A program made the position numbers and the translations under genes. Under the pieces are notes generated by a model. That model had not been told where the DNA came from. It saw only the letters and a program-made list of their open reading frames with translations, and did not search any database. From NCBI GenBank assembly GCA_963930775.1, contig OZ005692.1:1474135-1538134 (forward strand): DNA of 64,000 nucleotides. The letters run 5' to 3'. Shown one piece after another: positions 22,978-33,800 of the stretch (within the stretch, counting starts at the first letter, position 1; the number at the start of each line of letters is the position of its first letter). Origin of the DNA: Cliona cf. orientalis. Its lineage: Eukaryota > Porifera > Demospongiae > Clionaida > Clionaidae.

Positions 22978-23546
22978 ATGCTCTCTTTGAGAGACGCAGG
23001 AACTGTCTTCGTCGTCTGCAGCTGCATCGTTTTCTCACTACCAGACTACATCCAGGCAGTGCAAAACTATAGGAAAGCCGACTATGGCCGCACACGGCAA
23101 GTTACTACTCCAGCGGCCCCACCTGACGACTTTCTCTTCCTTTATCAGATTGATAGAGACATTCGTGGCTACTCTTATAAAGATGTGAACGACATATTAT
23201 CGTACGAAGATGACACACTTCCCTATGCTCTCGCTGAGAAGCTGGGGCAGAGTCATAGTACTAGTGAGCGGAGTATAAGAGTAATCAAGGAAAATCTGAA
23301 GAAGATTAAAGGTTATCTGGAGAGAGAGAAAGAAAAGAAACGGCCATCTAATTTTGATCGCGATATCGTGCTGAGGAGTATAATTATTCTCCTTCCCATT
23401 GTGCTAACTTTGGTGATACTTTATTATTGTGTGTGCACCCGATTCAAAACAAAGGTATGATCATAAATCTGGGTCGGGCTAACTTTTGTATACTCACACC
23501 TTGGAACTCTATCTTGGTATTGCAGGGTAGCAAGCATCAAAGCTAA
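22978..23546 (+). CDS. Gene A: small type I membrane protein with one ALAEKLG-type domain
   Basis: Two exons: 22978-23454 and 23526-23546, phase 0, encoding 165 residues. A signal peptide (about 1-27) is followed by a short Thr/Pro linker, then one copy of the cluster's unrecognised domain (about 56-120: DIRGYSYKDVNDIL, PYALAEKLGQ, a basic helix). A transmembrane helix (about 132-152, IIILLPIVLTLVILYYC) precedes a short basic tail ending GSKHQS. I do not recognise the domain from any known family. Gene B at 29507 is a close duplicate. Unlike the larger relatives it has no YKPL tail. Role unknown; it may be a partner or decoy of the larger domain-bearing proteins. Confidence 0.75.
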
Positions 23547-23657
23547 GACACTAATACAGATTAGACCAATTTGTGTATATGGATATTATGGTACCTGTTG
23601 TGTTTAATTAATTGCATTATGATTGCATTCAAATTATCTTCAGGTAAAGGTCTTTTT

Positions 23658-23669
23658 TGCGCATGCGCA
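23658..23669. promoter_or_regulatory. NRF-1-like palindrome upstream of the multi-pass gene
   Basis: TGCGCATGCGCA, a perfect palindromic NRF-1-type site, 67 bp upstream of the start at 23736. The homologous position in the duplicated copy (30182-30193) reads TGCGCATGCACA, so the site is mutated there. Confidence 0.5.
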
Positions 23670-23735
23670 GAGATACGGTACGCGCAATCTTTATTATGCG
23701 CTCGTTGGGCTGGACCTTGAGCGAACAAGATAAGA

Positions 23736-26588
23736 ATGGATTCCCAGCAGTCGGCACTACAAGATAACACTGGATCTATTCCCACTGAATCTACTTCAGA
23801 AGGAGGACAGTTTCGGACAACAAACCAACTTCCAGCCTCAGTGCATCGAGCTCGAGGAAGATCACTTCGTATCGCCCAAGTAGTCCCTTCTCCTACTTCT
23901 AGGTCTGACAATGACAGCTGCAATGATAATGGTGATGCTGTGAGCTCTAATGGTGATTCAACCACCTTTGAAGAAGAGGAAGAGTATGATCATAGTGCAG
24001 GGGGATTTCAGTCTCGAAACGAGACTAACTACCGAAGCTTCCGATTGGACAGTAATTCATTCGCAGAGAGACTGCACCGTGGCCCGAGTGTTGTACATGT
24101 AGTTCCAAACCAGAGGCGGTATACTAGCTTTCGACTGCGACGGAGTGAGTACATGTGTGTAGTGTGTAGTGTGTGCGTGTGTGTGTATGCACTTGCTTAT
24201 GATCTTCTTTCATGATTTTTATACAGGTCACGATCAGGTAAGCATGTGAACTCTTAACACATATTATTATGGTAAGCTAGCTCAGACTGAAATAATATTT
24301 TGCTTGCCACGTCTTTAGCTATCCTAATGTTCTTTATTATTAACTGTTGACTATAACAAGCTACATAGGAGAATGATAGTATACGCAGTGTACATATTAT
24401 CATCATGCATGACATGTGCCATCGATTGTTTGTATAATGCATAGCCCTATCACAGCCTCCCCTTCAAATGTTTGTATACTACAGAGCCAAATACAATTCC
24501 ATTAATTTTTTGTAGCAGCTACTTTAATTTTGTTGTTACTAACTTTCTACCTTTTAATATTGCAGACACAGGATCAGGAAAAGTAAGTGCCTTTAATCGT
24601 ATGTGTCTTAATTTATTTCATCCCGCAAATCCTATTATAGCGACACCTTCAAATTTTTATCATCTGATCAAGAGCTGACCATCCCACCAAAACAACTATC
24701 ACGAGCTACGAGGGCAGTCAAGCAAGTAGCAGCCCAGACATCGAAATTGACAGAACTTCAACCAGACCCTCCGTCAGGCGAACAAGAGGAGAAGAGGAAG
24801 ACTTGCTGTGAGGTTCTCCTTGCCTGTTGCTGCAGTAAAAGAAGCAAACTAGTTTCAGAAGAAGAAGAAGAAGAGATCAAGCCTTCCACCGAGATCACAC
24901 CAGAGATGGAGAGAGCCAGCAGCCAGGGATGGGGCATGATGAAAATTATCATGTTTCCGGCTCTTCCGAAGATTCTTCAAGATGTGTGGGTGTACCTCGA
25001 GCTGATAATCTCTATTGCTGCTTTCGTTCTGAGCATTATTGGATTTGCCAGGAGTGAGCAACAATCAATAGCTGATTCCCTCCAAGTGGCTCTCTCTTCC
25101 CTCAGCATGGTTCTGGCCATAATCGATGCTTATTTCTACTTCGTCCAATCAGGCAGCATTGCTAGTGGGGTTAAGGCATGCCGAAAGAAATGGGAAAAAA
25201 GAAGACAAACTGGACATGATCATGAACCACTAGAGATACGAGAACCTGAAGAGAGCAAAGATATTGAAAAAGAGGATACAAATGATGGAGAAGAGAGGGA
25301 GGAACATGCAGGGGGAAATGTTAAACGAAAACAGTGCTGCCGACTGAGTGATAAATGGAAGGAGCGTTTAGACACATGGTTTGAGTTGGTGAGGACTATT
25401 CTTTCAGAATTGCTTCTCTATCCCCTCCTCATGTTTGATATGTTCAGTTTCATCACCGGTGAGATGTACGACGTTATGAATGATCCTGGTAATGCTCAAG
25501 ATTTCAGCTTTTTTGTTGTGGGAAGCTTCTACTTGATCCTTGGTGTGTACGTCATGAGGGTTTTCATAGTAGCTGGATCGATGGTATCTTTAATTCGACT
25601 CCCCGCAATAAATCAGGATGACCCTCCCAAAAGAGCTGGTGGCACCGCTAGTAGTAAAAACTCTATGCTCATAGTATTCTGTGTACACATCCTCGGACAG
25701 ATTGCGGTACACCTTCTAGTGATTCTTGCTGTGTCAGCAAAAATCAACAACAAGCATATGGCTCTCGATCAGCTCAACAACGAGCGCATGGCTCTCGACC
25801 AACTCAACAACAAGACAGGGGTGGAGCTTAGCCTACCAAATGACTCGAGCCCCTTCCTGATTTTAGCCATCATCTTAGGGTGGATAGTTCCAATTTGTGG
25901 CGTGCTGATGTTTTTTGTCGTCAACTATTACTGGATGAAAGAGTTCACTATCGGGTTCTGGCTCAACATGATATCCCTGCTGCAGCAAGAAAGCTTTGCC
26001 GAAACCATCTTTGGAGGAGATGGTATGTCCATGACCAATGAAAAGGCAATGGATTTTGTCGAAAAGTCAAAGTACAAGAAAGTCAAGAAGCAGCTGAAAC
26101 GATTCAAAGCGACATCGTTTTGGACTAAATTTTTCTTTCCAATTCGCGTTCCTTTAGCAGCATTCTGTGGTCTACTCTACGATATTGCTTTACTCAGTCT
26201 CATAGCGTGCTTAATGTTTACTTATGTTCCTGATGAAGGCACTGTGAAGTTTGTCGTATTTACCGGAGATAATATCATGACTACATTTTTCACGGTTTCG
26301 GTAACAGTGATGATTGCAGCCAACATTCACTTGTTAATCCTATTTAACACTGTGTTACTCGTAGTGATATTGATCCTTATCATCGCCATAGCAATAGCAG
26401 TCTTTCTCTCTCCCGTGCTTCTCTGCGTGTATCTCCCATCCATTGCACTCACTGGCTATGCTATGCTCTGTATTGAACCAGACAAGTTCCCAAAAAAATC
26501 TGCCAAGAAAGAAGAAGATGAGATTATAAGAAATCCAACATTTGAAATGGATGAGCTGAGTAGAATAAAAGAACCTTCGCTGCCATAG
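23736..26588 (+). CDS. Multi-pass membrane protein with two micro-exons, family not recognised
   Basis: Four coding exons: 23736-24144, 24227-24237 (11 nt), 24566-24582 (17 nt) and 24641-26588. Phases join perfectly, with no stop, giving 794 residues. The N-terminal ~180 residues are Ser/Asp/Glu-rich and probably cytosolic. A cysteine cluster (CCEVLLACCCSK) before the first membrane helix may be palmitoylated. About eight to ten hydrophobic helices follow in two groups, separated by a charged cytosolic loop (about residues 325-385). An extracellular loop contains a direct repeat of MALDQLNN. The end is a charged tail with EIIRNPTFEMDEL. It could be a channel, transporter or receptor, but no signature is seen. 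A 3' remnant of a duplicate lies at 30222-30450. Confidence 0.8.
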
Positions 26589-26648
26589 AATAGTAACTGT
26601 TGTTTAGGTACAAGACAATATTATAAATGATGATCCACGCCAGTATTT

Positions 26649-26660
26649 TGCGCATGCGCA
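26649..26660. promoter_or_regulatory. NRF-1-like palindrome upstream of gene C
   Basis: TGCGCATGCGCA upstream of the palindromic element and presumed 5' UTR exon of gene C. The duplicate position near 30484 reads TGCGCATGCTTA, which breaks the palindrome. Confidence 0.45.
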
Positions 26661-26680
26661 TTAAATTTGTGCAGCTGCTT

Positions 26681-26740
26681 AGTCTCGTTCCCATACCAGA
26701 CCCCACCAACCACGCTTGTAGTGGGGTCTGGGAACGAGAC
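26681..26740. repeat. Foldback element at the gene C promoter
   Basis: AGTCTCGTTCCCA...CAGACCCCAC and its complement form a 60 bp inverted repeat. The duplicated promoter of gene D has the same element at 30516-30567, so it was present before the segmental duplication. Confidence 0.75.
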
Positions 26741-27073
26741 ATCACAATTGGCGATGGTTTCTATTTTAATAGAGTTATACAATGTCCGTATTAGGAGTGG
26801 CATCTCTCTCGACACACCGAGCGCGTGCAGAAGGGACCGAGTCTACAGAGAAATTGGTAAGACTACAGTGTCACGGTAGATTTGATAAAAGGTCCAGAGA
26901 AAAGTTTTATGTGTGTGTGGTGTGTGTGTGTGTCACTCTGTGTCTTTTTTTGACCTGACTGATAGCTATAATTATTATTAAAAATTGAAGTATTAAATTA
27001 AAAAAAAAACTCCACTTTTTTTTAATACGTTTCACATAAACTTATTAAATCATGCAGTATCAAACAACGTGGC

Positions 27074-28735
27074 ATGACCACAACCATGTGTATCAAGAGA
27101 GCTGGTCTAGTGTGGGCATTGCTTTTGCTCACCACCACATGTTTCATGCTCACCTGTGCTGCTCCTCGTGGTATTGGAGCTGGTAGAGATCATTTTGGGG
27201 GACCCAAAGGCCGCAATGGCAATGGAAATCCAACTGAAGAGCATCCCACTGTGTCAACTACACCACCAGTGACATCAATGGATGGAATGGACTCCAGTAA
27301 GAAGACAACCAAAGAAGCGCCTGTCACTCCTGCAGTATCCAATGATCCGAGTAATTATGTGTCTAGTGATGATGATACAGAGGAATATTTATATTATGAA
27401 ATAAAGAAGTGTATCATTTTCAGTGAACGTAGTCTAACCCTTAGTGACATCAAGTATGTTTTAGCCCAAAAAGATGAGGAAGATGAGTTTATGTACGCAC
27501 TCGCGGATAAACTTGGCTACATGAGCGACAGTCGTAAGCATAACGATCCTCACATACCTGTGATAAGGTCACACCGGGAGAAACTGATTGAACTTCTTGA
27601 AAAAATGGCGGCAAAGAAAGAGTCAAAGCCACTGGTATCACAAGAACACGATGAAGGACCTAGTGTATCATCCAATGAAATGCCTGCTAGCAAAGAACCA
27701 CCATCTCCTAGTGATATCAAAAAGATCACTTTTGAAATATCTGCTGATATTCATGGCCTTAGCCCGGATGCCATCCAGGACATATTGAGCGATCTTACCT
27801 TCTCCGACACACTTGGATACGCTGTGGGCGATAAACTAGGCTACTCACAAGGAGATGAACACATGAAATTCTTAGAGAATGCCAATGCAGATGAATTGAA
27901 AAAAGTTTTGCAGCACACTCTGGAGTCAAAGACCACTAGCAAAACAATACCTGATGATTCTTTTGATAGCAGCCGAAGTGAACCAACACCAATTCCACCT
28001 ACAACTAAGCCTGCTAGCAAAGAACCACCATCTCCTAGTGATATCAATAAGATCGGTTTTGAGGTATCTGCTGATATTCATCACCTTGACCCGGATGTCA
28101 TCCAGCACATATTGAGCGAGCTTACCTTCTCCGACGCACTTGGATACGCTGTGGGCATTCGACTAGGCTACTCACAAGGAGATGAACACATGAAATACTT
28201 AGAGAATACCAATGCACATGAACTGAAAAAAAGTTTGCAGCGAACTCTGGAGTCTAAGACCACTAGCAAAATAATACCCAATGAGCCGAAACAGCCGAAT
28301 GAACCAACTGATTTACCGGTACAATCAACGAAGGCACCTTCAGCAAGTACTAAGCTAGATAAATCTAAACCTGGAGATGGTGATGGCGCTCAGCCCGCTG
28401 ATTATACAAATAGAGTGGAAAGTGTCCTAACTGACACAAATGCTCCTGATGATGGTGGTTTAGAACTCATACCGGAGATTGCCGAGTCAGAACGTATGAA
28501 TCTCTTAAATAGCAAAGGTTTTCAGAATTACCTGTTGAAAACCTACAGCAAGCTCTATGAACTGTTTATGATGGGAGAAGCCGATCCTAATGAAATTGAT
28601 TTAGCACTGGAGGAGTATCTTGAATGGCCATCTCAAGGAAATGATTTTATGGAGGATGAGAGAGGAGGTGGTGACGAGCCTGAAGCTGAAGAAGGTGAGA
28701 CTGTACGCAGAATAGATGTGTACCCCTTGGTTTAG
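27074..28735 (+). CDS. Gene C: secreted or membrane protein with three ALADKLGY-type domains
   Basis: The long coding exon gives 553 residues if read to its own stop. A 5' non-coding exon ending AGAGAAATTG|GTAAGA near 26854 and an acceptor at about 27055 are likely. The signal peptide is CIKRAGLVWALLLLTTT (starts MTTTM or MCIKR). Three copies of the unrecognised domain lie at about 103-178, 215-285 and 325-395; copies two and three are close duplicates joined by a KEPPSPSDI linker. A second conserved domain (about 463-520, EADPNEIDLALEEYL) precedes an acidic end. A phase-1 donor GAAG|GTGAGA at about 28695 matches the one used in gene D before its transmembrane exon, but no such exon follows before gene B. 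The protein may be secreted, or its transcript may splice onto exons further downstream. Confidence 0.7.
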   Translation: MTTTMCIKRAGLVWALLLLTTTCFMLTCAAPRGIGAGRDHFGGPKGRNGNGNPTEEHPTVSTTPPVTSMDGMDSSKKTTKEAPVTPAVSNDPSNYVSSDDDTEEYLYYEIKKCIIFSERSLTLSDIKYVLAQKDEEDEFMYALADKLGYMSDSRKHNDPHIPVIRSHREKLIELLEKMAAKKESKPLVSQEHDEGPSVSSNEMPASKEPPSPSDIKKITFEISADIHGLSPDAIQDILSDLTFSDTLGYAVGDKLGYSQGDEHMKFLENANADELKKVLQHTLESKTTSKTIPDDSFDSSRSEPTPIPPTTKPASKEPPSPSDINKIGFEVSADIHHLDPDVIQHILSELTFSDALGYAVGIRLGYSQGDEHMKYLENTNAHELKKSLQRTLESKTTSKIIPNEPKQPNEPTDLPVQSTKAPSASTKLDKSKPGDGDGAQPADYTNRVESVLTDTNAPDDGGLELIPEIAESERMNLLNSKGFQNYLLKTYSKLYELFMMGEADPNEIDLALEEYLEWPSQGNDFMEDERGGGDEPEAEEGETVRRIDVYPLV

Positions 28736-29506
28736 TTCATAATAATATTATGTTAGTAGGGAACGATGTTGCTGTTTGTGTGTGTGCCCCCCCCCCCCCC
28801 AAAAAAAGTCTGCATTTATGAATCATGATGCCATCAATTTGTCAGTATAAACCACATGCAACCACAAAAACTTGGCTTAAGCCTTACAAATAGTTAACCA
28901 CAAATTGGCTTAGTTATTTTTGTGTATGCACACCTACATGTATGTGTACCATGTACGAGGTTTTATCAAGAGTAAATAATAAGAGAGAGAAGAGAGTGTC
29001 CAACGTGTTATATACTCCGTAGAAGATATCTGTGGAAAGTCACGCACCAGGAATTCAAAATTGACCAATGGGAATGCTTGCTTCGAATGGTACGTCATGG
29101 TAGTGGCCTTGAGTACAAGCTGACGTAAGCACAATTTTGACTGAAAACGCTAGCAGATTACAATATAAAACGAGTGTTCATGAAAAATCTATATAGCACA
29201 AAATACGTCTCTATTGTTCACAGTCCTAGGGCTAGTCACGTGCGCAAGGTGGGAAGTCACGTTACTCAACGCAAATATATCGTATGGAGCATATTATACA
29301 TGTAGCGCGTTAGACACCCTCTTCTCTCTCCCTCTCTCCTTATCATCTACTCTTGGTTTTATGTCTCCTGTTAATTGTATTACTTAAATACATGTAGTTA
29401 TGACAAGATGTTGAAACCACCCTCCCACCCCCCCCCCCCCCCCCCCGAGCTCCACGTAGAGGATTCCCCTCCCTAGAGGTTTTCTAAGTGTAAAATTTAA
29501 TAGAGA
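28736..29506. other. Intergenic between genes C and B; no transmembrane exon found
   Basis: Contains poly-C runs (about 28788-28800 and 29430-29446), a copy of an AACTTGGCTTAAGCC dispersed repeat also present at about 32993, and AT-rich DNA. I looked for a counterpart of the transmembrane exon of genes D and E (HFLxIF, HNxKK) and did not find one. Confidence 0.5.
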
Positions 29507-30060
29507 ATGGTACTGGAGCATGTCATCTGCAGCTGTATCATTTTCTCACTATCAGACTACACCCAGGCAGTGCAAAGGTACTGGAACGCTGACTATGGCC
29601 ACGTATGGCAAGTTACTACTCCAGCGCCCCCATCTGATGATTCTCTCCTCCTTTATCAAATTGATAGAGACATTCGTGGCTATTCTTATAAAGATGTGAA
29701 CGACATATTATCGTACGAAGATGACACACTTCCCTATGCTCTTGCTGAGAAGCTGGGACAGAGTCATAGTACTAGTGAGCGGAGCATAAGAGTAATCAAG
29801 GAGAATCTGAAGAAGATTAAAGGTTATCTGGAGAGAGAGAAAGAAAAGAAATGGCTACCAAACATTGATCACGATATCATGCTGAGGAATGCGATTGTTC
29901 TCCTTCCCATTGTGCTAACTTTGGCGATGCTTTATTATTGTGTATTCAAGACAAAGGTATCAGGATCATAAATTCTATAGACTTTTGTATGCTCATACCT
30001 TGGCACTCTATCTTGGTATTGCAGGATAACAAGCATCAAAGCAAGGAGACTAACATGTAA
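29507..30060 (+). CDS. Gene B: duplicate of gene A, small type I membrane protein
   Basis: Exons 29507-29956 and 30025-30060, phase 0, 161 residues. It is nearly identical to gene A through the domain (GYSYKDVNDILSYEDD, PYALAEKLGQ) and the basic helix, with more change in the signal peptide (MVLEHVICSCIIFSL) and transmembrane helix. The second exon is longer than in gene A because the stop is displaced, giving the tail DNKHQSKETNM. The shortened N-terminus still looks like a signal peptide. The stronger conservation of the domain than of its surroundings suggests selection on it. Confidence 0.72.
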
Positions 30061-30221
30061 TTCAGATTAATTAGACCATGTTGTGTATATGGATAAAATT
30101 ATTGTGGTAGCCGTTGAATAATCTATGCCCCATTTACATTAATATCTTCTGGTAAAGAATTTTAACCGGTGGCATTTTTTTTGCGCATGCACAGAGATAC
30201 GGTACGTGCAATCTTTGGACT

Positions 30222-30450
30222 TCCCAGCAACTGTTGTTAGTTCTTTTTAACACTGTGTTACTCGTAGTGACATTGATCCTTGTCATCGCCATAGCAATAG
30301 CAGTCTTTCTCTCTCCCGTGCTTCTCTGCGTGTATCGCCCATCCATTGCACTCACTGGCTACACTATGCTCTGTATTGAACCAGCCAAGTTCCCACAAAA
30401 ATGTGCCAAGAAAGGAGAAGATTATGATAATAAGAAATCCAACATTTGAA
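30222..30450 (+). pseudogene. Remnant of a duplicated multi-pass membrane gene
   Basis: This segment encodes the last transmembrane helices and tail of the protein at 23736-26588 (FNTVLLVVTLILVIAIAI, then LCIEPAKFPQK) with a frameshift before its end. Just upstream, GACTTCCCAGCAA resembles the first codons of that gene, so a deletion appears to have joined the start of exon 1 to the last ~250 bp of exon 4 near 30230, removing about 2.6 kb. The initiating ATG is lost (TTG). It occupies the same place between genes B and D as the intact gene between A and C. No function is expected. Confidence 0.85.
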
Positions 30451-30515
30451 ATGAGAGGTATAGACCAGACAATGCCAGTATATTGCGCATGCTTATTAAA
30501 TCTGTGTAGCTGCTT

Positions 30516-30567
30516 AGTCTCGTTCCCAGACCCCACCACGCTTGCAGTGAGGTCTGGGAACGAGACT
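30516..30567. repeat. Foldback element at the gene D promoter
   Basis: A 52 bp inverted repeat, AGTCTCGTTCCCAGACCCCA and complement, homologous in sequence and position to the element at 26681-26740. Confidence 0.75.
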
Positions 30568-30852
30568 TCACAATCAGCAGCAATGGTCTCTATTTAGAGC
30601 GCACTATCAAACAAAAATTGCTGACTCAGTGTAGTATATGAGTGGCATCTCTCTGTAATTGTCCGACACACCGAGCGCGTGCAGAAGGGACTGAGTCTAC
30701 AGAGAAATTGGTAAGACTACAGCGTATAGATAATTTTGATTGTGTTTGTGTTTGTGTGTGTGGACGGGAACACTTGACCCGACATATTAATAGTAAATTG
30801 AAGAAAAAAAACTCCACTTCTTTTTAATATGTTTCGCATAAACTGTTAAATC

Positions 30853-33800
30853 ATGCAGTATCGACAACGTGATATAACCACAACCATGTGCATCAAGAGA
30901 GCTGGCCTAGTGTGGGCACTGCTTTTGCTCACCACCACATATTTCATCCTCACATGTGCTGTTCCTAGTGATGATAAAACTGGTGAACATAATCCTGATG
31001 GATCCGAAGATAATGGCCATGGAAATATAACTGAAGAGCATCCCTCTGTATCAACTATACCACCAGTGGCATCAATGGAGGGAGTGGACTCCAGTCAGAA
31101 GAGCACCAAAGAAACGTCCGACACTCCTGCAGTATCCAATGATCCAAATAGTGATGATGATACAGACGAATATTTATATTATGAAATAAAGAGGCGTATC
31201 TTTTATGAACATAATCTAAACCTGAGTGACATCAACTATGTTTTATCCCAAAAAGATGATGGACGTCAGTTTATGTACGCACTCGCAGACAAACTTGGCT
31301 ACATGAGCGAAGGTGGTAAGTCCAATGATCCTCACATACCTGTGATAAGGTCACACAGGGACAAACTGATTAAACAGCTTGAAAAAATGGTAACGAAGAA
31401 AGTGCCAAAGCTACCAGTATCACAAGAAGGCGATGAAGGACCTAGTGTATCATCCAATGAAATGCCCACTAGCAAAGAACCACCATCTCTTAGTGATACC
31501 AAGAAGATTGGTTATGAGGTATCCGGTGATATTCGTGACCTTGGCCCGGATGTCATCCGGGAGATATTGAGCGAGCTTACCTTCTCCGATGCACTTGGAT
31601 ACGCTGTGGGCGATAAACTAGGCTACTTGCAAGGAGATGAACACATGAAATACTTAGAGAATGCCAATGCAGACGAATTGAGAAAAATTTTGCAGCGAAC
31701 CCTGGAGTCAAAGACCACTGGCAAAACAATACCCAGTGAGCTGAAACAGCCGAATGAACCAACACCAATTCCACCTACAGTTAAGCCACCTAACATAGAA
31801 TCAGGGGGTAGTCTACAATCAACGGAGGCACCTTCAGTAAGTGATAAATCTGAACTTGGACCTAATGATGGCAGCGATGATATAAATGAAGCAGGAAATG
31901 TCCCAAGTATTCCGGGAGATAGTGGGCCTGTACCACCAACCAGTCTCAATTCAGAAGAAAGTGATGATCACGGAGCAGCAGACCAGGCGCCAGGAACAGA
32001 AGGGGAAGGTGAAACATCCCCAAGCAAAGGATATATGAGAAATTCAGAAGATAACGATGGCAACGAGGAAAGACCACTATCCAAGGATCTATCTGAAACA
32101 AACCCATCGGCTGGCATTGATTATGATGATGATGGTATAGAACCCATACCGAAGATTGATGAGGCAAAACGTACGAGTATCTTAAATAGCAAAGATTTTC
32201 AGAAGTATCTGGCGGATACCTACAGCGAGTTCTATAAACTGTTTATGAACGGTGAAGCCGATTCTGATGACATCGATATGGTACTAGAGGAGTATCTTGC
32301 ATCAAAAGATGAGAAAGGTGTTAGTGAGGATAGCAGTAAGCTTGAAACAGGAGGTGATCATGAACCTAAAGAAGGTGAAGGCTATGGGAAGGGGTTGGGT
32401 CATCATAAAGTAGGCCAATGATGAACAGAGATCAACTACCAACGAAATAGTTATCTGACAGTAATTGGTGTGCATTCGACCATGCATCTCATGCTCCCCA
32501 ATTACTGTCAGATAACTAATGTGTGTGTGTGTGTATGTACTTATGATCGCCTAGCATCCAAAGTTTTCATAGGAAAATTATCTATTGGTTATGGGATGAA
32601 TTTGAATGATCGCAAGGTAGCTTGATGATAAGGGGGGTGGGGGTGGGGTCATGGACTCATGGATTGTTGTGAAGTGCACTCGACCTTGCATCTTATGCGT
32701 CCCAGCTGATGTCGTGTAAAATATGTGTGTACTATCTGATTCCGTCCCTGAGAGTATACAACCCGGTGTTCAATGCTGTGTACATACATGTACATGTACA
32801 AGCTACCGTAAATTGTGAATATTACGTTGTTAAAATATTTTCAGACAGCCTTGGCCTGTGCAAAAATTAAATATTAACGATAATGCAGTACAGGGTTGTT
32901 TGTCCGAAAATTACTTAACACGAAAACTTATCACACGAAATACTTTAGACACGAAATAGTCGCGATGTACGGTACATAATGGTGCAGACATAACTTGGCT
33001 TAAGCCCTACAAATAGTTAACCACGAATTGGCTTAGTTATTTTTGTGTATGCACACCTACATGTACACATTGTATAATAAGGCTTTGTGTTACTTTACAT
33101 GTGGTTGTGGCCAGATAGATTTGGACACTCCTTGCATCACCACCGCTGCCCCCCTCCCCCCCTCCACTGCTGCCCCCTCCCCCCAGTCCCTGAGATTAAT
33201 TTTCCTTCCTGGAGTAGAATAAGTACTACCGTATTTATGCTAGTAAAAAATGCATGATCTAATTAGCGCAAGAAAACTCGCGTCCTAGGATTTTTCATAG
33301 CGTACCTTAATGGAGCATGGACGACCTTTACCAGATATATTTTAATTGCACGAAATTTAAAATCACAATTTTTTAGCTTGCATTCTATTAGCATAAATAC
33401 GGTAATGTACTGGAGCGTGTCCGATTTTCACGCTGAAAAATCTGTGTATTAATCCACACACACACACACAGATTCACCTGATCAGCCGGCAGACTCCGAC
33501 GTACAAGCTAAAGGAGCGTCAGACAGCCTTGGTGATGATGACAAAGATGATGTCGAGTATGATCATCCTCGATCTTCAAGCAGCTTTGGAGCGTTGCACT
33601 TTTTGAGCATATTTCTGGTCCTTGGTGTGTTGGTGGTCATCGGCTACTTCTGCATGCACAATAGGAAGAAGGTAAGCTAGATTACTTTAAGGCATCAAAC
33701 TATGTGGTGTAAGTGTAATTTAGTGGATGTTGATTGACGACCTCTTACCTTCTAGTTATCGACGACCCCTTACCTTGTACCTCTGCGTGCACGATAGGAA

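Noticed and set aside
30234-30449. Small intact two-helix membrane protein
   Set aside because: It is a frameshifted 3' fragment of the multi-pass gene without a credible start or promoter.
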